DNA from: Micractinium sp. NFX-FRZ
Lineage: Eukaryota; Chlorophyta; Trebouxiophyceae; Chlorellales; Chlorellaceae
Direction of reading: 5' to 3'
DNA: 64,000 nucleotides
Assembly: GCA_029339195.1 (NCBI GenBank)
Contig: JAPTJF010000334.1
Location: forward strand, 1-64,000
Shown: piece after piece, positions 32,455-43,318 of the stretch
Position numbering within the stretch: the first letter of the stretch is position 1
Layout: the number at the start of each line of letters is the position of its first letter
Translations under genes and position numbers: made by a program
Notes under the pieces: model-generated
What the model was told of the DNA's origin: nothing
The model's database searches: none
The model's input: only the letters and a program-made list of their open reading frames with translations

Positions 32455-33399
32455 TCACTTCTTGGCGTATTTGTCCGGGTTCTTCACAGCGCCCTTGCTG
32501 AGCCCCGGCGGCGGCCGCGGGATGATGCCTGCCTGGCCCAGCAGGCGGCCCACTGTCTCAGACGGCTGGGCGCCCACAGACAGCCAGTACCTGTTTGGGA
32601 GAGAGAGGAGGGAGAGAGGAGGGGGCGGCAGGGAGGGGTGCGTGGGGCAGGGAAGTGGGGCAAGCAGGAGGGGCCGGAGGACGAGCCGGCGGGCCGGCTT
32701 GGCAGCGAGCGCCAGCAGGCGCCCCGAGAGCCGGCGGGACAGCGGGAGAGCCGGCGACAGCATGCAGCAGGCGCCCCGAGAGCCGGCGGGACAGCCGGCG
32801 GGAGAGCAGGCGACAGCATGCAGCAGGCGCCAGCCACTCGCGGCTGCACTCACTGTATCCGCTCAATGTTCAGGCCAAGCTTCTTGTTCCCATCCTTGCC
32901 TGCATCATGGCATGGGCACCATAGCAGGAGAGGTGGCGGCGGGTGATGGCTAGGCCACACAACAAGGTGAGCCGGCTGGCATGGGCCCGGCTGCTGCTGC
33001 CCAGCCCGCAGCAGCGGCTGCCAGCCATTGCACAGCAGCCCTGTTGAGCTGCTGAGAGTGTCCAGCAAGGGTAGGCAGCGACCACAGTGTGCAGACAGCG
33101 CACTGGGCGGCGACGGAAGGGCGCACCCGGGATGGGGTCATAGTGCCCTAGCTGCTCCAAGTGCCTGCCATCGCGTGGGCACCGTGCATCCGCCGCGAAT
33201 ATGCGGTAGAAGGGCGAGTTCTGCAGACGGAAGGGGAGGCTGCGTGGAGGAGGGCAAGGCGGCGGCAGCGGCAGCGGCGGCATACCAGCAGAGGCGGCCG
33301 TAGCAAGTAGCGGTGCTTGAGCTCTTAATACTCTCTGCTGCTTCTGACCACCAAGCTCACCTTGCGCCCGAAGCGCGCCAAGCGCAGCCGCACCACCAT
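32455..33399 (-). CDS. RPS16: Ribosomal protein bS16, organellar
   Basis: Small-subunit protein of bacterial-type ribosomes. Exons: 33399-33361, 33220-33127, 32899-32854, 32590-32455 (104 residues, phases match). Seen: [20 protein letters not shown] at the start, [14 protein letters not shown], then [21 protein letters not shown] and a basic tail, spanning the S16 family from end to end. It starts directly at the conserved core with no presequence. In plants, nuclear S16 is known to reach organelles without a removable presequence, so mitochondrion and/or plastid is likely. Intron 3 holds GC-rich tandem repeats. Confidence 0.92.
32711..32830 (+). repeat. GC-rich tandem repeat in S16 intron
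   Basis: Two near-identical units of about 60 bp built on GCAGGCGCCCCGAGAGCCGG and GCGACAGCATGCAGCAGG, each with internal GAGAGCCGGCGGGACAGC half-repeats. Confidence 0.9.
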
Positions 33400-33743
33400 G
33401 CCCCGCCCTGTGCTGCTCGCCGAGCTGCCAACCCTTTGTCCTCAAACTCCAGGGAGCTCCGAACGACTTTCTGAGGTAGCCCAAGCCTGCTCAAAAGCCG
33501 AAAATTGCCAGACGAGCGGCACAGCAACAGGGACCTGCGGGCGATGGTCCTGTACTTGACCACAGTCGTCAAAGCGTGGCAGCGTTGAAGGAGAAGAAAA
33601 CAAGTTTCTCGCGCCAAGCGGTACGGTACTGCCAGAGGGTTGCGAAAAAATCACCCTCGTTTTGCCTCATTTGCAGCCGATCGCGCTTGCTTTCCAACCC
33701 ACACACGGTTTTGAAGCATTGCGAAAGGCGCGCTAGCGCAGAT
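33400..33743. promoter_or_regulatory. Shared upstream region, S16 and cyclophilin
   Basis: The 344 bp between two divergent start codons must hold both 5' regions. An open frame from 33576 enters the cyclophilin exon in frame, but has no transit-peptide character before 33744. Confidence 0.4.
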
Positions 33744-36003
33744 ATGCGTCTGACACAGGCTGCCACTGCGCCCGCTGCTGCCCACCGTCCGTGCAGCCGA
33801 GCAACACCTGCAGCATCGCCGCAAGTGCAACAGCAGCCGCAGCAGCAGGGACCGGCGGCAGCAGAGGAGGCAGCGGTGGCAGCCGGCGGCCGGCGGCGGC
33901 AACTGCTCCTGGCTGCCGGCTTGCTGGCAGCCTCACGCGCGCTTGTGCTGCCGTCGCTTGCGGTAGCAGAGGAGGAAGCCGTCAGCAGCAGCAACAGCAG
34001 CAACAGCAGCTTGCGGCAGGCCTACTTTGACATCACTGTAGACAGGAAACCGCTGGGGCGTATCGTCATTGAGGTGGGCGCCGCTTCCACAATTCTGTGT
34101 TAAAGCAGTTGCACTATGTGCGCTTTAATAAGGCCACGAGAAGGTTGCTTAGGCTTGTGATGTGCTGTGTGATGCAAAGTGTTGTTGCAGCGGGAGAGGC
34201 GGCAAGTGCAAGAGGTAGGGGCGGCATGTGTGGGAACGGCAGCAACAGAGCCAGGATGTTCAGTAGGGTAGGCACACCTGGGAGCACCCCTGAGGCAATG
34301 GAAGAGCTGTCTGGCTTGCTGTCCTACCTGTTAGGTTCCATGGCCTCTACCCGACACTGTGCTCACCGCTCTCGCTTGCCCCACTGTGCCCGGGCATGCC
34401 CCAGTCGGCTGGCACTGCAGGTGCCTGCGGGTGTGCCCACCACTGGCGGCCAGCACTTCCTGGACCCATCTTACCTGTCCATTCCGTCAATTGCACTTTA
34501 CACACTGTGTGCAGGTGCCTTCCAGTGCGCCCACCACTGGCGGCCAGCGCTTCCTGGACCCATCTTACCTGTCCATTTCGTCAATTGCACTTTACACACT
34601 GTGTGCAGGTGCCTTCCAGTGCTCCGGCCATTGGCGGTCAGCGCTTCTTGGATCTGTCCCAGGGCAAAGAGGGTGTGCACTTCAGGTGAGCCTTGGTGTC
34701 GCACCATGTGTTCAAGCATTGTGTTGTGGGGTGCACGTCAGGTGAGCCTTCATATCAACACCAGCGGCCTCCTCCTCCTGCGCTTGCCCTGTTCAACCCC
34801 CAAAACGTTAGCGGCAGCCCCTCTTGTGTTCGCCTCGTGTGGTGTGGGGTCCACAGCGGCGGCTTCTTCTGTAAGGGAGACTAAGCATGGCTCTGGCCCC
34901 CAGCAACGCCAAATGCTTGGTGCCTTGCCCCCTGTGAACAAAGCGGTGAGGGATGTATGGTTGCGTGCCCTCTCAGCAGCTCCTCGGCAACTCATGTGGT
35001 TGCAGGAAGACCAAGTTCGAGTTGATTGAGGATGGCTTCATCCAGGCGAGTCAATTCCACTGCTTCTTAGCCTGTGTGTTTTCCGAACGTGCCCCCGAGT
35101 TGCCTGCTTGTGCGGCTGGTTTGCTGTAGTCCGCAAGTGTGTCACCGGGGGTGGTTGTCATGCAGCGGGTGCAAGGCTGCTGGCCGGTGCGGCGCACTGG
35201 GCACACGGGTGTGCTTGGGTGCTCCAGCGCCATGGCAGCTGCTGGGTCCCCCACACCATAACCACGACCCTGCACCCCGGCACTCCCCCTCCCCCGCCCC
35301 TTGCAGAACTCTGGGCTCAAGGCTCTCAGCTACCAGGCGTCAGGCCGCACCGCCATCACGGGTGCGCGTGCGGCCAGCCACGGCGGCGGGGAGGGGCGGA
35401 ATTGTAGGGGCAAGAAATGGGAGTCAAGTTGGTGATCGCCACATTCTGTAGCCAGGTCCTAACACACAGCCACCTCCCTTCTTGGTGCCACATTGCAGGC
35501 GGGCTGGACACGGAGTTCCCGGAAGATGAGCCGGCAGCATGAACACACTTGCGTGTACTGGCCTTCCCGCGTTCTCTCTGCCACATTGCAGGCACACGGA
35601 GTGTCTGGAGGATGAGCTGGCGACATTGACACACTTCTGTATGCTGACCTCCCTGCTTTCCGTTTCCCTTGCAGGCGGGCTGGACACGGAGTTTCTGGCA
35701 GCATGGACGCACTCGTGCCTACTGCCCTCCCCGCATTCTCTTTGCCACACTGCAGGCGGGCTGGACACAGAGTTCCTGGAGGATGAGCTGGCGGCGCAGG
35801 CGGCCAGGGGCGGTACCGCCCACAGCGGGGCGGGCCTGGTGTCTCTGCTGGTCAAGCCGCGCATTGAGATCCGGGAGAAGGACAAGCTTGTGGCCTCAAA
35901 GGGCAAGCTGATCACCGTGACAGGTGCGCGGGCGGCGATGTGTTGCGCGTGTTGGCTCCGGTTGTGCCGCTCTGCACTCACTGTATTTGCTTGCTTGGGG
36001 CCG

Positions 36004-36037
<34 letters not shown>

Positions 36038-37314
36038 TGCCTGCTGCAGCTGCTTGCTTGCCTGCCTGCCTGCCTGCTGCAGCTGCTTGCTTGCCTGCCT
36101 GCCTGCTGGAGCTGCTTACTCGGGCAGCGGCCCCCCCGCTGCTTGCTGGCACCCTCACTTCTGCGCTGCCCTGCTCCGCCCCCTCTTGCCGCCCCGGCCC
36201 CCCATGCACTCACCGGCCCCCTTCACACTGTCCCCTGGCCCATGTTCAGAGACGTTTGGGGAGATCCCCAACGGCAGCCAATGGTCCATCACCACCCGGG
36301 CAGCTCCCGAGCTTGACGAGACAAACCTGGTTGTGGGCCGCGTGGTGCAGGTGCGTGCTGGCAACGCGGGCAGCGCGGGCGCCAAGCTGGGAATCAGCAC
36401 GGGCCTTGGAGAGGGGCTGGGGTAAAGCGGCAGCTGCGCGACAGGCAGCCTGCACGAGGCAGCCTGGCAGGCAGCAGCTTGACAGGGGCAGGCCGACGGC
36501 TTGCTGCCTCTCTCCCACACGCACACTTGGTATGGGTACACCCTGCCTGCCCCACCATGTCCCTCACTTGCTGGCCCGCCTGGGTGAAACTAGTGTGCGC
36601 TTCGTGATGCGGTTGCAGCCAAACCAACACAGCCTTCCGTTCCCCCTGCCTGCCTGCCTGCCTTCCCTGCCTGCCTGCCTGCAGGGCATGGACGTGGTTG
36701 AAGCGCTGGCAGCGCTGCCCCGTGTGAAGGACAACACCAGCAGCCCCTTCTTCCAGGCTGGCAAGGTCTCAGGTGCGCACATCCCTGCTTGCTGCAGCAT
36801 CGGATGCACATTCCATCAGATGTGCTCTGTCGAGGGGCTGCAAGTGCGAATGATGCGCCACCTGGGGGCCCTTGCTTCCATGCTGGCAAGGTGGTGGGTG
36901 CAACAAGAGTGGACGCGAGGTTGCCATGTGTGTGTGCATTATCAGTAATGCCTGGTGGAGCTTGTGCCGTGCTTACATCTGTGAGCCGCGGTAGCAGCGG
37001 GCAGGGCCGCCGCTCCTGCTCGTGCGCCACGGCGGCCGCCGCCTGAAGCTCCCCACGCCCAGCAGCACTCCTGGCCCCAACAGTCCGCAGTTTGGGGCCC
37101 TGCCATGGGTGCCCCCCTTACTCCCGCTGGCATCCTGAAACCGCCCCCATGGGCATGTGACGCCTTACTCTCCTGTGGAGCCACCCACATGTTCTTGCTG
37201 TAACCCATGCTCCCACTACCGCTGCGTGCAGGCGACAAGCGCGCCGACGTGGCCCAGCGCGCATTCAACAAGCCCTTCTCCAAAATCGTGGTGGACGACT
37301 GCGGCTTCCTCTGA
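33744..37314 (+). CDS. Divergent cyclophilin, likely thylakoid lumen
   Basis: Cyclophilin-type peptidyl-prolyl isomerase fold. Exons 33744-34073, 34609-34685, 35006-35045, 35307-35361, 35756-35923, 36250-36350, 36685-36772, 37232-37314 (313 residues, all phases match). N-terminus: plastid presequence, then GGRRRQLLLAAGLLA..LPSLAVA, an Arg-Arg plus hydrophobic plus AxA pattern of a Tat lumen signal. Mature part: AYFDITVDRKPLGRIVIE, KFELIEDGFIQ, a long ELAAQAARGG insert, EIPNGSQWSITTRAAPELDETN, VVGRVVQGMDVVEALAALP. The usual FHRVI.FM.QGGD active-site row is replaced, so isomerase activity is doubtful. The third intron is GC-AG (CAG/GCGAGT). Exons 2, 5 and 7 have tandem decayed copies beside them. 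Confidence 0.85.
34400..34640 (+). repeat. Three copies of cyclophilin exon 2 start
   Basis: CTGCAG or GTGCAG followed by GTGCCT..GCC(A/C).TGGCGG(C/T)CAGC starts at 34421, 34515 and 34609, an exact 94-bp period. The first two are nearly identical through CTTCCTGGACCCATCTTACC. Only the third continues as LSQGKEGVHF and splices on in phase. Confidence 0.95.
35490..35800 (+). repeat. Four copies of cyclophilin exon 5 start
   Basis: TTGCAG/GCGGGCTGGACACGGAGTT-like sequence begins at 35499, 35592 (partial), 35675 and 35756 (used). Periods are 93, 83 and 81 bp. Copies keep CAG and part of the GLDTEFLEDEL reading; only the last is followed by the rest of the exon. Confidence 0.95.
36002..36119 (+). 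repeat. CCTG/GCTTGC microsatellite
   Basis: A run of GCCT tetranucleotides interrupted by CTGCAGCTGCTTGCTT blocks, in intron 5 of the cyclophilin gene. Confidence 0.95.
36867..36900 (+). repeat. Decayed copy of cyclophilin exon 7 end
   Basis: CCCTTGCTTCCATGCTGGCAAGGTGGTGGGTGC resembles the real junction CCCCTTCTTCCAGGCTGGCAAGGTCTCAGGTGCG about 121 bp upstream. Confidence 0.8.
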
Positions 37315-38025
37315 GATCCACCCTTGCTGACTGGCTGTGCTGGGCAGGCTACGGCAGTCTTCTTGATAACTCTTCTGCGGCGTCCTCTGTGGGTTTTGTC
37401 TAGTGTGGATCGCTGCGGCGTGCTGACGTGATGAACTGAAGTGATGAACTGGGCAGCACAAGTGCCACTGTCTGGGCTAGAAAAGAACAGACGACTGCAA
37501 ATGCACCCTCTGGTCTTCTGTGTGTGTTTATATCTATTGGCCAGCAGCGCCTTCCCTTGTGCGTCTGACTCGACACCTGCGGCCCCTCCTGGCCAAGCCC
37601 TCCTCCCCTCTGATCTGATAAAACTCTCCAGACTGGGGGCAGCTGCCCCTTCCTCCGCTCTCTGTGCTCACCCAACGCCTTCTGGCGTGCACAGCTGCGG
37701 CTCCCTCCCTGCGGATGGCGTTGGCCATTCTGTGGCATCGTGCAATGGTGCTACCGCTTGCAACACACGACTGTATGAATTGGGAAGGCAACTCGGAAGT
37801 GGCTTCCATTGCCAAACTGACAGACAGGCCAGGATTCTCATGCAGAGCGGTGGTCAAGGCCCGGTGCCGTAGCACAAGTGGCTCAGTGCGGCAGGGCGGG
37901 GGCTTCAGAAGCGGGCAAGGAGAAGTGTGCATGTAGTTCCAGTTCATTTTGAAGGCCCTGTGCTCGGGCCTGTTTGGCTCAGCGCGGCAGGGCGGGGGCT
38001 GCAGCAGCGGGCCAGCCTGCCGCCC
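37315..38025. other. Gap between convergent genes
   Basis: This is the 3' flank of the cyclophilin gene (+) and of the membrane-protein gene (-). I see no coding pattern, RNA gene or repeat. Confidence 0.5.
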
Positions 38026-40073
38026 TCAGGAGCCCACACCCAGCGCGCGAGCCGCGGCCGCTTTGCTGAGCATCCACACGTTGCCTGCCACCAGCACCGA
38101 TGTCACCACGGTGTGCAGCTTCCCCAGGTGGGCGCAGTCTCGCAGCAGCTGATCCAACCCTTGGCATGCGCTGCACACCGCCGCTGCTGCGCAGGCCAGT
38201 GCTGCCCGAAGCGCGCCCCGCTGCTGCCGCGCCTGCTGCTGCCCCTCCTGCTGCCTGGGCCAGGCGAGGGGGGCGGTCCTCGCGGCGATGAACGTGGGGA
38301 GCAGCACACCAAACACGGCTTGCTGCATGACGAGCAGCGAGAGGCAGCGCAGGGCTGGGACGGCTTCCGCTGCAGCAAGAGGGGGCAATGTGGGGAGGGG
38401 AGTAGGCACTGAGCCCAAGGGAGGGAGGCACCGTACGGAAACCGTGGCAGGCAGCCACCAGTATCCACCACTGCTGCACCTCGCGTGCTTGCATTCATTC
38501 CCCTGCCACCCCGCACCCGCAGGCGGCCGGCTGTGAGGGCAGGCCAGCGGAGGCACACGCTGCCTGGCACGCACCTGCAAACGGATTTGGCGCCCTCCTG
38601 CTGCCTCCGCCCCTGCCTTGCACCGCATGCCGGCTCACCTGGCAGGCCACCCACCAGCTCCAGGGTTGCTGCATCGAGAGGCACCGCCACTGGTGCCGCC
38701 TGCAGCGCCGTCCACGCCACCGTGAGACGCCGCTCGGTGAGCGGGTGCAGGAGCAGCGGGGTGCTGCACAGCTCCCGGCGTGGAGGGGCCAGCAGCAGCA
38801 GCAGGCCCTGCTGCGCCAGCACAGCGAGCGGCGGCAGGTAGAGCACGGCTGCCGTGAGGCCCGACATCAGCAGGTGCGTGCCTGCAGGGCAGAACAGGCA
38901 AGGCGCAGCATGTCGTGAGGGCAGGCGCAGGGCCACACTCGACGCTGACGCGCTGGACAGGCAGCTGGACAGTGCTGGACAGGCAGCCAGGCAGGGTTGC
39001 CGACAGTGATCGGTGCAGCTCAGGGCGAGCTCCAGAGAGGCGTACAGAGCCATGCATGCCGCCGTGTTCAACCACATGATTCCAACGGAACAACTACCGC
39101 TACAAGGCAACCGAACTGCTCTCAATGAGCACCTCCCCACTCTGGATGCCCGCACAACTGCTGGCACTCGGCGGCACTGCACGCTTGAACATGCCTGGCG
39201 CACCCGTGAGAACACGGAGCCAGTCCAGCAGAGCCCCAAAGGCGCCAGGCCTCGCCCCCATTGCCAGCAAACCGCCAGCAGCAGCGTGCTCCTGCAAGCA
39301 TGTGGGCACGGCGGGAGGCAGTGACGCATGGAGCAGTGCATTATAAGCACCACAACTTAGGGCGGCAATAATCCACGGTGACACTGCGGGGGCAGCAGCG
39401 CAGGGGCAGGGGATTGCAGGGGGGCGGCGGCATGGGAGCACCGGGAGCAATGGGCGTACCGCACTCCCCTCCCCTGCCCGTCCCGCTGCTCGCAGCAAGG
39501 CTCTCACGCACCGGTCCCGCGTATGCCAGCGAGGCACCCACAGTCAGCACACGTGCAAGGCTGATCATGAGTACTCTGCAGGGGGCAGCGGGGGGTGCAG
39601 GGCAAAGGAGGGTGATGGGTTGCAGCGGGATGGGGGTGCGGAAGGACGGGCTCACAGAGGGGTGCAGGGGGGTGGGCGGCACTGGGGGTGGTGCAGGCAC
39701 ACTGCTGCCCCGATATTGTGGCCGCAGAAGGCTGGCTCATATGAAAGGGCATACTCTATTCATGTCCTGCGCCTGGACCCAGCAGCGGGGGTGTGCCTGC
39801 TCACCTCCAGCTCAACCACAGGTCTTGTGGCAAGCCCACGCTGACGGCCAGGCAGGCGAGCCGCACGGCCAGGTGCACCGCCCGGTCCACGTGCTGCGAG
39901 GCCGTCAGTGCTGCGCCATGCTGCAGCCACACACTGGCCTGCGTCAGCAGGGCGGTGATCACGGCTGCTGCCTCCATGCGTCGGACCAGCCGCTGCTGCA
40001 GCGGGGGGTGTGGCGTGCGTACCGGCCGCGGCGGCACCTCCCGCCAAGTGCCCTCTGCGCCCCCCTCCGCCAT
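38026..40073 (-). CDS. Multi-pass membrane protein, unknown
   Basis: Five exons: 40073-39805, 39575-39508, 39383-39204, 38881-38639, 38369-38026 (367 residues, all phases match). I do not recognise a family. About six or seven hydrophobic segments can be seen, for example MISLARVLTVGASLAYAG, PWIIAALSCGAYNALLHA, GLTAAVLYLPPLAVLAQQG, LLVMQQAVFGVLLPTFIAA and VVTSVLVAGNVWML. There are no obvious charged motifs or binding sites. The N-terminus lacks a clear transit peptide. It lies head to head with the ABA4-like gene, 352 bp apart, which may mean shared expression but says little about function. Confidence 0.7.
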
Positions 40074-40425
40074 GCTGCACCCGTGATCGCTTGATTGGTC
40101 CAAACGCTGCATGCGCAAGCCGCCAAGGGACCGAAGGGAGGGCGCAAGCGAGCGGAGGCCGGCAGGAGCGACTTAATAACGGGGGTGTCCCCTAGCTTGG
40201 CAGGACGGGCACTTTTTTGGAGAATAGTCGCCTGCGTGAGATATTAGGCGGCCGGAGAAGACGCGCCGAACCGGAACAAGGCGACGCAGTGGCTGTGGGC
40301 AGCGCAGCACGTGCCGCAGGCCAGTTCATGATAGCACAACCAAGTTTCGCGCTCTATCAACGGCCCCCGCCACGCGCGTGTGTATCTGTTGTGACTCCCG
40401 AAAATCCGCAGTTCAGGCACAAGCC
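40074..40425. promoter_or_regulatory. Shared upstream region, membrane protein and ABA4
   Basis: Gap of 352 bp between divergent start codons. Inferred from layout; no specific element was recognised. Confidence 0.4.
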
Positions 40426-41814
40426 ATGTCAGGCCCAGCGCCTTGCTTGCGCCTTGGCGCCCTGCCGCAACAGCAGCGCCATCTTTGGAGAATGGGCGCC
40501 CCGAATAGACACGCGCTTGCTAATGGGCGGCGCCAGCAGCCCAGCAATGGGCGAGCGGCACGCGGCGCCTTTCAGACGCGCGCCGGCAGTGCCCCTGCCG
40601 CCACGGCGGCAACAGCGGCAGCAGCGGCAACGATAGCGCAGCAAGAGGCTTTGGTCAGCCACCTTTTTGCAGCCAGCACATTGTATGCATTAGCTGTGGC
40701 AGCGCTGGTGAGCTGGTTGCTGCCGCTGCCGCTGCTGCCGTGGCGTCTTGCCGCGCTGGGTGCCGCCGCTGTTGCAGCTGCTGCACTGCTGCTACTGCTC
40801 CTTGCGCTCCCCACGCACCAGCCTGACGGCTGCTGAATGCGCCTGCTCATTTTGCACCCCTGCTGGTGTTGGCAGATGGCGCTCGCACCGCGCTGGTCAG
40901 TCACCCGCCGTGTGGTTCGCTCACCACTGGTGCTGCTGCCGCTGGGCCTAGTGTATGGCCTGCTGCTGGCCTGGTCCTGGCAGCCAGACACCTTCAGCCT
41001 TGTGCTGCCCGGCAGCCTGGCGGAGGGACTCAAAGGTGAGGCGGGTGCTGGCGGGGCGCAAGCGGTGGGTACAACTGCGTGCAAAGCGGTGCATGCGCAG
41101 CACCCACATGCACATGCAAGCGTCCCAACTCCGAGCACACCTCCCCATCCATCGGATGCCGCCCCTGCAGGCGGCTTCAACCCTCAGTTCATGCCCAGCC
41201 TGCCGGGCATCTGCACTCTGTTCTCCCGCTGGCTGACAGCTGCCTCACTCTGGGTGCACCTGCTGGCGGTCAACCTGTTTGCTGCCAGGGACCTGTACCT
41301 GCAGGGTAAGCGAGAGCTGTGTGCCACATTGCCGGCCTCCCTGCCAGTGCCCTTGATCTATACTTCCTGCCTGCTCTGCTGGGGCTTAGTATGTCTACTG
41401 CCAGGGACTTGAACAGGCAAGGGACGTGCTGTGCTGCCCTGCTTGCTTTCATGCTGTTGCGCTCCGTTGGCCGCTGCAAGGGTCAAGCAAGCTCTGCGTG
41501 CACCTGTTGGCTTGGTTGTGAGGGTGTGCCGGCCTGGCATTCCTCCCTCTCTGCCTGATTGCTCGGGGAGAGCTATCTGCCTGCCTGCTTGTAAGACCTG
41601 CCCACTGGTGGTACCCTCCTACTTCATGCACCCCAACATCATCACCTTACATGGCACCCCCTTGGCCCTCCCTGCCGCTTGCCACCCTGCAGGCGACCTT
41701 GAGAGGGTGCCCACCTGGCACAGCATCCTGCTGTGCATGGCACTGGCCCCGCTGGGCCTGCTCAGCCATGTCCTCACGAGGGCAGCAGTGTCGAAGGCAC
41801 GCCGGTGGTGCTAA
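40426..41814 (+). CDS. ABA4: ABA4-like neoxanthin synthesis protein
   Basis: ABA4 is a plastid membrane protein needed to convert violaxanthin to neoxanthin. Exons: 40426 to about 40780 (end uncertain), 40876-41035, 41171-41305, 41693-41814; the last three are phase-consistent. Family marks: VVRSPLVLLPLGLVYGLLLAW, SLPGICTLFSRWLTAASLWV, HLLAVNLFAARDLYLQG, WHSILLCMALAPLGLLSHVL. The four hydrophobic helices and the order SLPGI..W.HLL..LFAARD..TWHS match the DUF4281 (ABA4) family. The first exon has a transit-like start, then EALVSHLFAASTLYALAVAAL for helix 1. Its donor is unclear, because exon 2 starts in phase 0 and no good GT in that phase is visible. Intron 3 contains copies of the ends of exons 3 and 4. 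Confidence 0.88.
41390..41550 (+). repeat. Decayed copies of ABA4 exon 3 end and exon 4 start
   Basis: TACTGCCAGGGACTTGAACAGGCAAGGG (about 41396) resembles the exon 3 end GCTGCCAGGGACCTGTACCTGCAGGG (41281). TTGTGAGGGTGTGCCGGCCTGGCATTCCTCCCT (about 41515) resembles the exon 4 start CTTGAGAGGGTGCCCACCTGGCACAGCATCCT (41698). Both lie inside the one intron. Confidence 0.75.
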
Positions 41815-43318
41815 CCAGCGAGGGCGGGCCGCATACTGCTCCAGCTGACCCAAATCTTTGACTGAACTGAACTACACCTGATTTGATCAAAAGGTTTCAT
41901 TGAGAGCGCCCCACTGGCAGCGTGGCACAGCTTGGGGGTTCCCCCGCTCACTTGTGTACGTGTGTGTTACAATACACTGCATCTCATAAACAGTATGGCT
42001 TTAACCCTTTGTAATGAATCACTGCTTTGTCATCAAACCCAGCAAAAAGGGGACACGAAATCAGGGCAGCAATACAAGGGGAGTGCTGGACATGCACAGC
42101 ATCGCAGCAGGAGAGCATGCAAGTGCCGGTTCGCGGCTCCGCCGCACCCGTGCTGGCCGACGTGACCCCGCCCTCTAAGCCCTTACCCCCAAAGCACCCC
42201 TCCCGAGTCACGAGTGCCCCCGCAATTCCTGGGCAATGTTAGCGATTGGGTTCTGCCGACGACAGCTGGGTGCTGGGCGAGCCACGGGGGCCTCTGCTCA
42301 CACAGCAGGCACGTGCTGGTCCAGCTGTCATTCACACGAGGGCTGAGGAGTTACCCTGCAAGTGCCTGAGGGATAGAGGGAGGCTTGGGCACGTTGCTGC
42401 TGCTTGGTGCGCATGCACGCCTGACTCGGAAGCAGCTCCCGCTCGGCGCGCCTGCCAGCCTCGCATGCGCTCCTCACATGGCCAGTGCGGTGGTGGATGA
42501 CCGCCCCAATGCATTCACAGCACACACGGTATGCTGCACCTTCCGGCTGGGCCCCAACCCCGCAAACGCCACTGCCAGCGAATGCATGTGCACAGTTTGG
42601 CCACCTCTGCTGGCACCGAAGTCCGTCTCAGAACTGGCGCCTGACTGTCGCCGCTGCCGTCGCCGCCTCTGTGTGCAGGCAGCCGACCCTTCCTGCCCGT
42701 GAATGGAAGCGGCGCTGTACAAGCGCTCCGCAGCGTGCTCTGAAGGCCTCAGGTTGCCTGCGACGGTTGCCTGCGACGGGCGCTCGCGCTAATCAATAAT
42801 TGCCCTGGCGCTTGGAGGCTCGCGAGTGCAGACTGCAGGGTGCCAGTGCGGGATCTCAGGGACACGAGCCTCTGTGGGGGTGCTGTACATGCTGAGCGTC
42901 CTTGTTGGAAACACGAGGTCCTTGTTTCTTGTGTCCCCAAACGGCGTCCCCGCTTGAACAAAGCGTGCGGCGTGACCGCTGCTAAAAGTGAGGACAGCCT
43001 GAGGGTGCCTCGAAAACTTCGAGGGTGGCTGTCCGGTGCTGGCTCCTTCCTGCTCTGCCCCGTGCTGAACGGCTCAGACTGTCTTCAGGGACGGATGTGC
43101 GTGCGGCCGAAGCCGGCGTGGCTGCCTGACAAACCTTTGCTGGGCACCGCTCCCCGCTCGCCTGCTCGCCCACTGCGGCGCCGGCGGCAGCGGCGCCACT
43201 GCAGCAAGAACTGCTGCCGCGGGTGCGCATTGAGGCCGTTCACACCTGGTGCCACCCTGCTTCCACCCACTTCTGATTGGCAGGCTTTTCTTCGGCTCTG
43301 CTGGACAGCCCTGCTGCT
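41815..43318. other. 1.5-kb gap, nothing supported
   Basis: No gene, RNA or mobile element is recognised. A TGTAA word at about 42011 could serve the ABA4-like gene. A short direct duplication, GGTTGCCTGCGACG, occurs at about 42752-42780. The rest is unremarkable. Confidence 0.5.

Noticed and set aside
34421..34600. Earlier copies as the true cyclophilin exon 2
   Set aside because: Only the copy at 34609 continues with family-like sequence and a donor in the right phase.
38103..39353. 416-codon minus-strand open frame read as one exon
   Set aside because: It crosses clear introns of the membrane-protein gene; the spliced model has consistent phases and hydrophobic segments.
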